Below, piece after piece: positions 8,512-16,710 of a stretch of 47,658 nt of DNA. Position 1 is the first letter of the stretch. Every line of letters begins with the position of its first letter. The DNA comes from Phenylobacterium sp. (lineage in GTDB: Bacteria > Pseudomonadota > Alphaproteobacteria > Caulobacterales > Caulobacteraceae), in the NCBI RefSeq assembly GCF_030654915.1, contig NZ_JAURWM010000251.1, positions 1 to 47,658 on the forward strand, in the 5' to 3' direction. The notes beneath the pieces are model-generated. The model saw only the letters and a list, made by a program, of their open reading frames with translations. It was not told the origin of the DNA and did no database searches. Position numbers and translations under genes: made by a program.

Positions 8512-9072
8512 TCAGGCGGCCCTCTGGGCCAAAGCCCAAGGCTGGGCGACGACGAGGCCGCCGGGTCCGGGAACCGGACAGGCGCCGATCCGCCGGAGCA
8601 ATGTCCGTTCTCCGCCGGGGGTGGCGGCGCGGCCGTAAAGCGGGAGGGTCGGAAACATCTCACGATGCAGCTTGACCGCTCCGGCCATCACCGTGGCGCG
8701 GCCGCGCCAGGTGGCCCCGGCCATCCCCCAGCCATAGAGGGCGATGACGGGCTCGCCGGGCCGCGCGACGAGATCGTCGGGTGGGTTGACCCCGTCGAAC
8801 ACGCCCGCGGCCAGGCATGGCTGGGCGGCGGGCGATAGGGGGATGATCGCGATGACACCGGCGATCGAGCCGTCCGGCGCCAGAGTGGTGAAGCAGGATG
8901 CGCGTGTCAGGTCCTGGACGCGGGCCAGGGTCTGGACGGTGGCGATATGGGGGCTGACGGTCCGGGCGGCCAAGGCTCGACCCTCGACCAGCTCGTCGCG
9001 GCTGGCCAGCGTCATGCCAAGCTCGCCCCATCCCTGGCGGCAACGTTCGGCGAAGTCGCAAATTACGGTCAT
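8512..9072 (-). CDS. Hypothetical protein with GNAT-like features (186 aa), first gene of the operon
   Basis: No family comes to mind by sequence alone. The order of secondary structure looks GNAT-like: a strand pair around GSIAGVIAIIPLS, then VIALYGWGMAG, a helix beginning at WRGRATVMAGAVKLH, and a distal TPGGERTLLRRIGA segment resembling the end of GNAT domains. If correct, the operon encodes two different acyltransferases. There is no signal peptide. The ATG at 9072 is preceded by AAGGAAG and GGTGGG. It starts a four-gene operon running to 7082 and is divergent from a LysR regulator 102 bases away. Confidence 0.75.
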   Translation of the reverse strand: MTVICDFAERCRQGWGELGMTLASRDELVEGRALAARTVSPHIATVQTLARVQDLTRASCFTTLAPDGSIAGVIAIIPLSPAAQPCLAAGVFDGVNPPDDLVARPGEPVIALYGWGMAGATWRGRATVMAGAVKLHREMFPTLPLYGRAATPGGERTLLRRIGACPVPGPGGLVVAQPWALAQRAA

Positions 9073-9174
9073 CCCACCGCTTCCTTGTGCGAAGGTGAGA
9101 ATTGGTAGAGCGTTAGGGTTCGAGCGTGCAGCCGCTAACTCCGTATGGGGGCGCCACGCTCTTCTGGGTGTCAG
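9073..9174. promoter_or_regulatory. Divergent promoter region between the GNAT operon and the LysR gene
   Basis: A 102-base divergent spacer. LysR regulators commonly bind such regions and control the divergent neighbour, so this is the likely control region of the GNAT/hydrolase operon. I see no strong palindrome or clear promoter hexamers. Confidence 0.4.
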
Positions 9175-10152
9175 ATGGACAATCGGGACGGCGGCCTAGC
9201 CGACTGGGATGATCTGAAGACCTTCGTGGCGGCGGCCCAGACGGGCAGCTTTGGCGCCGCGGCTCGGCGGCTGCGCACCACACAGCCGACGATCACCCGT
9301 CGGATTGACGACCTGGAAGCCAGGTTGGGCGCGCGGCTCTTCGACAGGGGACTGCGCGGGGTGACGCTGACCCGGGCCGGTGATCTGGTCTACGATCGGG
9401 CGCTGACCATGCAGAGGGCCTCCGTCGATATCGAGCGCCTGGCCTTCGACAGCGCCGCCCCCGATACCGGCGAGGTCACCATCGCCGTGCCCGAGGGCAT
9501 CGGCGGTTATCTTCTGGGGTTGGAGGTCGCCGACTTCATCCGGGAAAACCCTGGGATTCGGCTGGGCCTGGATTGCGGCTTCTATCCCGAGAACCCAGTC
9601 GATCCTCATGTGGACCTGTCGGTTCAACTCACCGACGCCGGCGGGGCGCTCGAGCTGGCCGCTACGCCGCTGGCCACGCTCCACTACGCCCTGTTCGCAT
9701 CACGGGACTACCTCGACACGTATGGGACCCCCACGCGGATCGAGGAAGCGGTGGGCCATCGGTTCGTTTATCACTCCGCTCAGGTCAATGATCGCGGCAG
9801 TTGGGCGAAGAAGACCTCGGCCTTCCTGGAGCTTTCGGCCCCCTCGATGGTGGTGAACTCTTCGACCGCCATGCTGCACGCTGTTGAGCGCGGAGCCGGT
9901 ATCGGGGCCATCCCGACCGCCATCGTCGCCTTCGCGCCACATCTGGTGATGCTGGACATTCCGCCATTGGCCTCGGCGACGCTTTGGCTCTGCCACCACC
10001 GCGAAGCGATGAAGTCGGCGCGCGTGGCGCGCGTGGTTGAATGGCTGACCGGGATCTTCGACGCCCGTGAACGGCCCTGGTTCCGCCCGGAATTCGTCCA
10101 TCCGCGCGAGTTCGCCGACTGGTCGTGGCCCGCGGCGACCGCGCGGGGTTGA
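9175..10152 (+). CDS. LysR-family transcriptional regulator
   Basis: A 325-residue LysR-type regulator. The winged helix-turn-helix occupies residues about 10-70 (LKTFVAAAQTGSFGAAARRL, TQPTITRRIDDLEARLGARLF), followed by a linker helix and the two-lobed inducer-binding domain. The family senses small metabolites. I choose ATG 9175 because the longer frame from 9145 only adds a poor leader. It is divergent from the GNAT operon and is the best candidate for its regulator; the downstream kinase starts 96 bases later and could be a separate unit. Confidence 0.94.
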   Translation: MDNRDGGLADWDDLKTFVAAAQTGSFGAAARRLRTTQPTITRRIDDLEARLGARLFDRGLRGVTLTRAGDLVYDRALTMQRASVDIERLAFDSAAPDTGEVTIAVPEGIGGYLLGLEVADFIRENPGIRLGLDCGFYPENPVDPHVDLSVQLTDAGGALELAATPLATLHYALFASRDYLDTYGTPTRIEEAVGHRFVYHSAQVNDRGSWAKKTSAFLELSAPSMVVNSSTAMLHAVERGAGIGAIPTAIVAFAPHLVMLDIPPLASATLWLCHHREAMKSARVARVVEWLTGIFDARERPWFRPEFVHPREFADWSWPAATARG

Positions 10153-10248
10153 GGCTTCAAAGCCCACAACCCTCTACATGGGGCCTTAACCTAAAGTCGC
10201 CCAACCTCTCCGGGCTGATACCGATAAGATAACAAGGGGGGATCAAGC

Positions 10249-12669
10249 ATGACGGGAGGCACGGACGAGTCTTGTCCGTTTGACTTGGGCATTTCCCCCG
10301 CTGTCTGCGACCGCGCCACGCGGATCGCCAAGACGCTGTTTGACGCCCTTGACGCCCAGGTCGTGCTCATCAGCGGCCAGCAGGTGTGGCGGAGCCGCGA
10401 TCCTGGCCGCCGCGTTGTCCAGGACGTAGCGCCCGTCGCGGTCCAGGTTTGCGCCAAGGGCGAGGTCCTCTGGGTGGAGGACGCGCCGGCCGACCCTGAG
10501 TTCCGAAACAATCCTTCGGTGACCGGCCCGCCCCATCTGCGTTTCTATGTGGCCGCGCCGATCAAGCTCGCCGACGGTTCCAGCCCGGGGATCCTGGCGG
10601 TGGCTGGTCGCGAGCCGCGGCCCTACGACGCTGGCCTGGCCACCCGCCTGCAAGACCTGGCCGACATCATCGCCGACGATTGGGATCGCGCCCAGACCGC
10701 CAAGGCGCGCGAGCAAAGCCTGCGCGAACGCGACGCCATCCAGGGGACCCTGGGCTCGATCATCAGCTCAATGCCCGTGGCCGTGGTGCTCACCGACCGG
10801 GAGATGCGGGTGCTGGGCGCCAGCCCGCGCTGGATCCGTTCGCTGGAACTGGAGAACAAGGAGGTCTACGGCCGCACGCTTTATGATTTGGCCCCGAAGA
10901 TGTTCGAGCCGTGGCGGCCGGCCTATCAGCGGGTGCTGAACGGGGAGACGATCAAGGTCGATAGGGTCGCAGGTCCGCAGGATGAAGAGGCTCGGCGCTG
11001 GTACGACGTCGAGGTCGCGCCCTGGAATAATGCCGATGGGCAGGTCGGGGGCCTGATCATGGCCAGCTACGACATCACCGAGATGGTCGAGGCGCTGGAA
11101 GCCACGGAGCGTTCGGAACAACGCCTGACGCTGGCCTTGGAGATCGCCGACATACATGTCTACGAGATCGACTATGTGCGGCGGGAGCTGATCAAGGTTG
11201 GAGCCGAAGACACGTTCTTCACCGAGCCCAAGACCTATGAGGAGCTCTATCGCGATATCTACTCGACCGCCGATCCTCGCGACCGGCCGGGGGTGATCGA
11301 GGCATGGCGGCGACATGTGGAGGAAGGTGCGCCCTATCATCCTGAGTACCGCGTGCTGCGGAGCGACGACCGCGAGATTTGGACCTCGGGCACTTGCCGG
11401 CTGATCACCGATGAACAAGGCCGCCCAACCCGTTTGATCGGCGCCTTGCAGAACGTAACGGAACGCAAGGCCGCCGAGCGCGCGCTGCTGCAGGCCAAGG
11501 AAGACGCCGAGACCGCCAACCGCGCCAAATCGACCTTCTTGGCGACGATGAGCCACGAGATTCGCACGCCGCTGAATGGAGTGCTGGGCATGGCCCAGGC
11601 CATGACCGTCGACAATGGGTTGTCGGAGATTCAGCGCGACCGGCTCGATGTGATCCGCCAGTCTGGCGAAACGCTGCTAGCGATCCTCAACGATGTGTTG
11701 GACCTGTCGAAAATCGAGGCGGGGAAACTGGAGCTGGAGGAAACCCAGTTCGACGTGGCCGGACTAGCGCGGGGCGCGCACGCGGCCTTCACCGCCATAG
11801 CCAACAAGAAGGGGCTGTCCTTCGATCTGCTGATCGAGCCCGGGGCCCAGGGGGTCTACCGCGGGGATTCAACCCGCGTTCGGCAGATCCTCTATAACCT
11901 GGTGTCCAACGCTCTGAAATTCACCGAGCAGGGCGAGGTTCGCGTGAGCGTGGCGCGCAACGACGCCGGGCTGCGGCTGAGCGTCTCCGACACCGGGATC
12001 GGCATTCCGCCGGCGCGGCTGACCAGTCTGTTCCAGAAGTTCGAACAGGCCGACGCCTCGACCACCCGGCGCTATGGCGGGACTGGTTTGGGACTGGCGA
12101 TCTGCCGTGAACTGGCCAGCCTGATGGGAGGAACCATCACGGCGGTGAGCGAATTGAACCGCGGATCCACTTTTGTCGTAACCCTGCCTCTGCCATGGAT
12201 CGGTGCGAGCATCGTGCTTCCGACCCCGCCGGCCATCGACGCCAGTAGTCCTGCCGAGATCGCCGAGGGGCCGCCGCTGCGGGTGCTGGCGGCCGAGGAC
12301 AACACTGTCAACCAACTGGTGCTGAAGACCCTTCTGCACCAGATCGGGATTGATCCGGTCGTCGTGGAGAACGGGGTCCAGGCCGTGGAGGCCTGGGCGC
12401 GCGAGCCCTGGGACGTGATCTTGATGGACGTGCAGATGCCGGAAATGGACGGCCCCACAGCGACGGGGATCATTCGCACCCGTGAGGCCGCCGAGGGGCG
12501 AGCCCGCACCCCGATCATCGCCCTGACCGCCAACGCCATGGCCCACCAGGTGGCCGAGTACCTCGACGCCGGCATGGACGGGTTTGTGCCCAAGCCCATC
12601 GAGGTCGGGCGCCTGTTCGAAGCCCTCCAGCAGGTGCTGGAGAACCAGCCTTCGATGCGCGTGGCCTAG
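10249..12669 (+). CDS. Cytoplasmic hybrid sensor histidine kinase (GAF-PAS-PAS-HisKA-HATPase-REC)
   Basis: An 806-residue soluble hybrid kinase with no membrane segment. Domain order: GAF (about 20-150), PAS (about 165-280), PAS/PAC (about 290-405, ending VTERKAAERAL), HisKA with MSHEIRTPLNG (phospho-acceptor His436), HATPase with N-box NLVSNALKF, DTGIGIP and GGTGLGLAI, and a C-terminal receiver with LMDVQMPEMDG (Asp727) and Lys782 in the PKPI motif. All catalytic residues are present. GAF and PAS domains suggest an intracellular small-molecule, redox or light signal. AAGGGGGGATC precedes the ATG. The receiver probably passes phosphate to an Hpt protein; one is encoded at 30.9-31.3 kb, but a link is inference. 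Confidence 0.96.
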   Translation: MTGGTDESCPFDLGISPAVCDRATRIAKTLFDALDAQVVLISGQQVWRSRDPGRRVVQDVAPVAVQVCAKGEVLWVEDAPADPEFRNNPSVTGPPHLRFYVAAPIKLADGSSPGILAVAGREPRPYDAGLATRLQDLADIIADDWDRAQTAKAREQSLRERDAIQGTLGSIISSMPVAVVLTDREMRVLGASPRWIRSLELENKEVYGRTLYDLAPKMFEPWRPAYQRVLNGETIKVDRVAGPQDEEARRWYDVEVAPWNNADGQVGGLIMASYDITEMVEALEATERSEQRLTLALEIADIHVYEIDYVRRELIKVGAEDTFFTEPKTYEELYRDIYSTADPRDRPGVIEAWRRHVEEGAPYHPEYRVLRSDDREIWTSGTCRLITDEQGRPTRLIGALQNVTERKAAERALLQAKEDAETANRAKSTFLATMSHEIRTPLNGVLGMAQAMTVDNGLSEIQRDRLDVIRQSGETLLAILNDVLDLSKIEAGKLELEETQFDVAGLARGAHAAFTAIANKKGLSFDLLIEPGAQGVYRGDSTRVRQILYNLVSNALKFTEQGEVRVSVARNDAGLRLSVSDTGIGIPPARLTSLFQKFEQADASTTRRYGGTGLGLAICRELASLMGGTITAVSELNRGSTFVVTLPLPWIGASIVLPTPPAIDASSPAEIAEGPPLRVLAAEDNTVNQLVLKTLLHQIGIDPVVVENGVQAVEAWAREPWDVILMDVQMPEMDGPTATGIIRTREAAEGRARTPIIALTANAMAHQVAEYLDAGMDGFVPKPIEVGRLFEALQQVLENQPSMRVA

Positions 12670-12688
12670 GTCCAGGCCCCAGGTCCCG

Positions 12689-14146
12689 CTACTCCGCCGG
12701 CTCGGGGACCTTCACTACGTCGTAGGCGGCGGGGTCGAACACCGCCACGGCCTCGGCGTAGGCACGCGCCGTGTCAGGCCAGTTGTTGAGGATCTTGCCG
12801 TCGGCGGTCTTGTACCAGCTGGTGCAGGTTCCAGCCCAGGGCGTGTGGGCAAGCCGCTGCTGGATCTCTTCGTTGTAGCGGGCCATGACCTCGGCCTTGA
12901 CCGACAGCGGCCGACCGGCGGCCAGGGCCTGCAGCACGTACTCCACCTGGGCCTCGATCATGTAGATGATCGAGTTGTGGCCGAGATTGGTGTTGGGACC
13001 ATACAGCATGAAGAGGTTGGGGAAGCCGCTGACCGCCAGGCCCAGATAGGCCTCCGGGCCGTCCTGCCAGGCCTGCGCCAGGCTGACGCCGCCCAGGCCG
13101 GTGATCGCGGTCTCGCCAGCGAACGATTTGGTTTCGAACCCGGTGGCGTAGATCACTACATCGACCTCGTGCAGGCGGCCGGTGGCGTCCACCACGCCTT
13201 GAGGCGTCATCCGGGCGATCGCCTCGGTGACCAACTCGACGTTCGGGCGGGTGAGGGCGGGGTAGAAGTCGTTGGAGATCAGCACCCGCTTGCAGCCGAT
13301 CTCGTAGTCCGGGGTCAGCTTGGCGCGCAGCGCCGGATCGGCGACCTGGGCGTGCAGGTGGGCCAGCGGGATGGGCACTTCTTCGACCGGCAGGGTTCCG
13401 GCCCGCTTGGCGGCCAATCTGGCCTCGGCCATCTCGAAGATTTCGCCGCGGACCTTTTCCATGGCCGCGGGCTGGGCCTTGAACTGCGCCTTTTCGGCCT
13501 CGGTGTAGGGTCGGTTCATGCGCGGCACGAGCCAGTTGGGCGAGCGCTGGAAGAGGGTGAGGGTTGCGGCGGTCTTGGCTACGGCCGGTACGAACTGGAT
13601 GGCGCTGGCGCCGTTGCCGATCACCGCGACCCGCTTGCCGGCGAGGTCGACGGAGGTGTCCCAATGGGCGGAGTGGAAGGCCTGACCGGCGAAATCGTCC
13701 CGGCCTTCGATGGGCGGCAGCTTGGGCCGGTTGAGCTGGCCCCAGGCGGTGACGAAGGTCTCGGCGGTCACGTAGCCGCCGCTAGCCGTGGCGATGCGCC
13801 AGAAGCCGCCTGCCTCGTCCCAGGCCGCGCCGACGACTTCAGCATTGAAGCGGATGTGACTGGAAAGCTGATGCTTTTCGACCACGCCTTCGATGTAGGC
13901 GAGGATGTCGGGCTGCGCCGAATAGATCTCCGGCCAGTCTGGATTGGGCTCGAAGGAGTAGGAGTAGAGGTGGCTGGGGATGTCGCAGCCGGAGCCGGGA
14001 TAGACGTTCTCGCGCCAGGTGCCGCCGACCCGGTCGGCCTTCTCCAGGATCACGAAGGAAGTCTGCCCTTGCGCCTGCAGGCGCAATCCCATGCAGAGGC
14101 CGGCGAAACCCGCGCCCAGAATGGCGACCTTATAGTCCGCGCCCAT
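12689..14146 (-). CDS. Flavin-containing monooxygenase, Baeyer-Villiger type
   Basis: A 485-residue FAD/NADPH enzyme. The FAD Rossmann motif GAGFAG lies at residues 11-16, followed by GGTWRENVYPGSGCDIP, typical of class B flavoprotein monooxygenases. The Baeyer-Villiger fingerprint FxGxxxHxxxW is intact at residues 152-162 (FAGQAFHSAHW). The second nucleotide site is IGNGASA at about 176-182. It should insert oxygen next to a ketone or aldehyde carbonyl, or oxidise a heteroatom; the substrate is unknown. It is divergent from a TetR regulator, the usual arrangement for inducible monooxygenases. ATG 14146 is preceded by AGGGAAC. Confidence 0.93.
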   Translation of the reverse strand: MGADYKVAILGAGFAGLCMGLRLQAQGQTSFVILEKADRVGGTWRENVYPGSGCDIPSHLYSYSFEPNPDWPEIYSAQPDILAYIEGVVEKHQLSSHIRFNAEVVGAAWDEAGGFWRIATASGGYVTAETFVTAWGQLNRPKLPPIEGRDDFAGQAFHSAHWDTSVDLAGKRVAVIGNGASAIQFVPAVAKTAATLTLFQRSPNWLVPRMNRPYTEAEKAQFKAQPAAMEKVRGEIFEMAEARLAAKRAGTLPVEEVPIPLAHLHAQVADPALRAKLTPDYEIGCKRVLISNDFYPALTRPNVELVTEAIARMTPQGVVDATGRLHEVDVVIYATGFETKSFAGETAITGLGGVSLAQAWQDGPEAYLGLAVSGFPNLFMLYGPNTNLGHNSIIYMIEAQVEYVLQALAAGRPLSVKAEVMARYNEEIQQRLAHTPWAGTCTSWYKTADGKILNNWPDTARAYAEAVAVFDPAAYDVVKVPEPAE

Positions 14147-14348
14147 GCCCTAGTTCCCTCGACCGCTTCTCGTTGCGTAAAGGCTAGCGGGCGACCCGTA
14201 AGTGATCAATGGTCAGTTTGAGGCGCCAAAGGGCCCGCGCGGCCTCGACAAGTCCCGCCAAGATTGGGAACATTCCGTTGGGTCACGTGAATAGAGCCCG
14301 CCATGAGTCGCAGCCTTGATGCCGCGGCCGCCGAAAAGGGAGGTGCTG
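14147..14348. promoter_or_regulatory. Divergent control region of the monooxygenase and TetR genes, with two short palindromes
   Basis: Two symmetrical elements lie here: GGAA-CA-TTCC at 14267-14276 and TCACGTGA at 14283-14290. Either could be part of the TetR operator. Spacing between their centres is about 15 bases, so one extended site is also possible. Confidence 0.4.
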
Positions 14349-14951
14349 ATGTCCTGGGCCGAGACAGATTCCGCGCGGAGTCGCCGTCCCTATCACGTGG
14401 GCAACCTGCGCGCCCAGTTGCTCGACGAGGCCCGCGCCCTGCTGGAAAGCGGCGGCCGCTCTGAGCTGAACCTGCGCGGACTGGCCGCGCGCGCCGGTAT
14501 CGCGGCGGGATCGGTCTATCACCACTATGCGTCCAAAGCCGCCTTGATGGCCGGGTTGGCCGCCGTCGGGTTCCGCGATCTCGAGGCCATCCTCAAGGAT
14601 GCGGCCGCCACGGCTCCAGAGGACACGCCGATCCGGACCTGCGCCCTGGCCTATTTCGAATTCGCGCGCTCGCAGCCGGCGCTCTACGACCTGATGTTCG
14701 ATTCCGTCATGATGGCCGATCGCGAGGTGATCGCCGCGCGTGAAAGCGCCTTCGCGGTGCTGGAGGCGGCCATCGGCCAGGCTCGCAGCCAGCAGCATCG
14801 TGACGCCGACACCGTCCACAAGGTGGCGCTGGCCGTCTGGGCCTGCGGTCATGGCGCGGCCTCGCTGACCTTGGCCGACAGCGTAGCGGCCGATTCCACC
14901 CTGATGGAGGATGTGATCCAGGGGTTGGAGGCGCTGTTCGGCCGCCGCTGA
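14349..14951 (+). CDS. TetR/AcrR-family transcriptional regulator
   Basis: A 200-residue TetR-type repressor. The helix-turn-helix is residues about 20-70 (ELNLRGLAARAGIAAGSVYHHY, SKAALMAGLA), the rest is the helical ligand domain. The frame is open upstream to an ATG at 14316, but AAAGGGAGG at 14335-14343 sits 5 bases before ATG 14349, which decides the start. Divergence from the monooxygenase gene suggests it represses that gene and itself until a substrate-like ligand binds. Confidence 0.92.
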   Translation: MSWAETDSARSRRPYHVGNLRAQLLDEARALLESGGRSELNLRGLAARAGIAAGSVYHHYASKAALMAGLAAVGFRDLEAILKDAAATAPEDTPIRTCALAYFEFARSQPALYDLMFDSVMMADREVIAARESAFAVLEAAIGQARSQQHRDADTVHKVALAVWACGHGAASLTLADSVAADSTLMEDVIQGLEALFGRR

Positions 14952-14958
14952 GGGGGGC

Positions 14959-15477
14959 TTAGCGGTTCGCAGCCTCTTGGGCCTTCACCCACTTCCGGAG
15001 ACGACCCTGGGCGTTGGCGTAGGGCGATGACGTGTTGAACTGGATCATTCGACCCATGGTGTAGCTCCGATACCAGGGGGCGCCGTAGAGATCATGATCG
15101 CTATGGTCCTCGATCAGCCGGACGATCCTGAGCTTGGCCAGCGCCAGTCTCTCCAGCAGTTCGGCATAGGAAAGCGAAGCGTAGTCTTCGTAGAATTTTC
15201 GCGCCAGCCGACCCAGTTCATTCCAGCCGTATCCGGCCTCGGGAAATTCCAGAAGCTCGCCCGCAGCCGAACGCTCATGCCACTTCAGCACCAGTTCGTT
15301 CCAACCGATGAGGTAGGCGACCAGATCTCGAACACTCATCTGCTCCCCCTTTGAATGGCCCTCTAGCGTCGGCGCCGCGGTGAGGGGGGCAGGGATCGTT
15401 TGAAGCTCTTTGATCAGCTTGGCGTAGGTGGTTTCGATCGCCGCGAGCAACTCGGCCTTGGTGGTGGGAACGGCCAT
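14959..15477 (-). CDS. ClbS/DfsB-family four-helix protein (DUF1706)
   Basis: A 172-residue cytosolic helical-bundle protein. The opening AVPTTKAELLAAIETTYAKL, the central SVRDLVAYLIGWNELVLKWH and the C-terminal FNTSSPYANAQGRLRKW match the ClbS/DfsB (DUF1706) family. ClbS of E. coli protects against colibactin by acting on its cyclopropane; most other members have no known function and no colibactin genes are visible here. AGGAG lies 5 bases before the ATG at 15477, which is preferred over the in-frame GTG at 15483. The end faces the convergent TetR gene 7 bases away. Confidence 0.85.
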   Translation of the reverse strand: MAVPTTKAELLAAIETTYAKLIKELQTIPAPLTAAPTLEGHSKGEQMSVRDLVAYLIGWNELVLKWHERSAAGELLEFPEAGYGWNELGRLARKFYEDYASLSYAELLERLALAKLRIVRLIEDHSDHDLYGAPWYRSYTMGRMIQFNTSSPYANAQGRLRKWVKAQEAANR

Positions 15478-15492
15478 GGTCACTCCTGTGAA

Positions 15493-15509
15493 GTCGGCGC
15501 GCCGCCGAC
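15493..15509. promoter_or_regulatory. Inverted repeat in the leader of the ClbS-like gene
   Basis: GTCGGCG and CGCCGAC flank a 3-base loop, a perfect 7-bp inverted repeat 16 bases before the ClbS-like start. It could be an operator or a small mRNA hairpin next to the ribosome site. Confidence 0.3.
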
Positions 15510-15623
15510 ATCTAGCAGCTTTTGTTCGTCCGGTGGTTGTGTGGCTCAGGCGTCTCGGTTACAGCTACCGCCGTTCCGCGAACTGGTTTCGTGGCTGAAT
15601 TGGATTTGATCTCGATGACCGGA

Positions 15624-15635
15624 CTGTCCGGACAG
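15624..15635. promoter_or_regulatory. Perfect 12-base palindrome upstream of the ABC exporter operon
   Basis: CTGTCCGGACAG is fully self-complementary and lies 95 bases before the ATP-binding gene. It is a plausible dimeric operator. No adjacent regulator gene is present, and the binding protein is unknown. Confidence 0.35.
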
Positions 15636-15651
15636 ATGCGCAACGCTAATG

Positions 15652-15669
15652 GGCACGGCCTCCCGTGCC
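15652..15669 (+). promoter_or_regulatory. Hairpin in the 5' leader of the ABC exporter operon
   Basis: GGCACGG-CCTC-CCGTGCC forms a 7-bp stem with a 4-base loop, followed by TTTACCCGTTT. It is located in the untranslated leader and could be an attenuator, a weak terminator or simply structural. Function is inference. Confidence 0.3.
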
Positions 15670-15729
15670 TTTACCCGTTTGCATGCCTGCCCGCCGCCGT
15701 CCGCGTCCTCTCGAAGATCGAAGCCTCCC

Positions 15730-16710
15730 ATGTCAGCCGTCATCACCATCGCGAACCTTCGGAAACGCTACAGCTACGCTAAGCGTGGGCGCGGCCTGCT
15801 TGGCGGCTTTTCTCCCCAACAGGTGAGCATCGACGCGGTCGACGGCGTGTCGTTCCAGGTCGAACGCGGCGAGCGCGTGGCGGTCATCGGCCCCAATGGC
15901 GCGGGCAAGTCCACGACCCTGAAGATCCTGTCCGGCATCCTCGAACCGACATCGGGGCAGGCCAGCGTCCTGGGGCTGACGCCTTGGCGCGAACGCAAGG
16001 CCCTAGCCTACAGGATCGGCGTGGTCTTCGGCCAACGCTCCCAGCTCTGGGGAGAACTGCCGGCGCGAGACAGCTTCAACCAGCTTCGCCACATCTACGA
16101 CCAGGACAAGCCGGTGTTCGAGAAGCGTCTGGGCGAGATGGTCGAGCGTTTCGCCCTGGCCGAACTGCTCGATCAGCCGGTGCACCGGATGTCGCTGGGC
16201 CAGCGGATGCGCTGTGAGATCACCGCCAGCCTGCTGCACGGGCCGGGCCTGCTGTTCCTGGACGAGCCGACGATCGGGCTGGACGTCACCGCAAAGGCCG
16301 CGATCCGCGACTTCATCCGCGACCACGCGCGCGACCATGGCCAGACGGTGCTGCTGACCTCGCACGACACGCGCGACATCGAGCTGGTCTGTGACCGGGT
16401 GATCGTCGTCAATGCCGGCCGGGTGGTGGTGGACCAGCCGACCGATCAACTGCGCAAGCGGTTCCTGGGGCGCAAGGTCGTCACCCTGCTGTCCAGCGGT
16501 CCGCAGATCCTTGTCGATCTGCCGGGCGTCACCCGTCGGGCGTCGGATGCGCACGCGGTCGTCCTGGACGTCGACACTCGGCTGGTGCGGGTCGAACAGG
16601 TCATCGCCGCGGCCTTGGCGAAGGGCGGGGTCGAGGACATCACCATTGAAGATCCTCCCATGGAGGAGGTGATCCATGACATCTACGCTTCTGCTCTCGC
16701 GGCCCGTTGA
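15730..16710 (+). CDS. ABC transporter ATP-binding protein (ABC-2 exporter, COG4586-like)
   Basis: The 326-residue ATPase of an exporter. Walker A GPNGAGKST is at about 54-62, the Q-loop lies in VVFGQRSQL, the signature reads MSLGQRMR, Walker B is LLFLDEPTIGLD and the H-loop is LLTSHD. A C-terminal extension of about 80 residues follows the nucleotide-binding domain. The Q-loop GQRSQLW and the two following permeases match the uncharacterised ABC-2 group COG4586/COG4587/COG3694. An upstream in-frame start at 15649 exists, but homology begins at MSAVITI (15730). The gene overlaps the first permease by 35 bases. Substrate unknown. Confidence 0.92.
   Translation: MSAVITIANLRKRYSYAKRGRGLLGGFSPQQVSIDAVDGVSFQVERGERVAVIGPNGAGKSTTLKILSGILEPTSGQASVLGLTPWRERKALAYRIGVVFGQRSQLWGELPARDSFNQLRHIYDQDKPVFEKRLGEMVERFALAELLDQPVHRMSLGQRMRCEITASLLHGPGLLFLDEPTIGLDVTAKAAIRDFIRDHARDHGQTVLLTSHDTRDIELVCDRVIVVNAGRVVVDQPTDQLRKRFLGRKVVTLLSSGPQILVDLPGVTRRASDAHAVVLDVDTRLVRVEQVIAAALAKGGVEDITIEDPPMEEVIHDIYASALAAR

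Noticed and set aside
12584..14221. 545-codon open frame on the plus strand
   Set aside because: Low-complexity Gly/Asp/Val-rich translation antisense to the Baeyer-Villiger monooxygenase, which has intact family motifs.
15624..15635. SOS (LexA) box
   Set aside because: Alphaproteobacterial LexA boxes are GTTC direct repeats; CTGTCCGGACAG does not fit.
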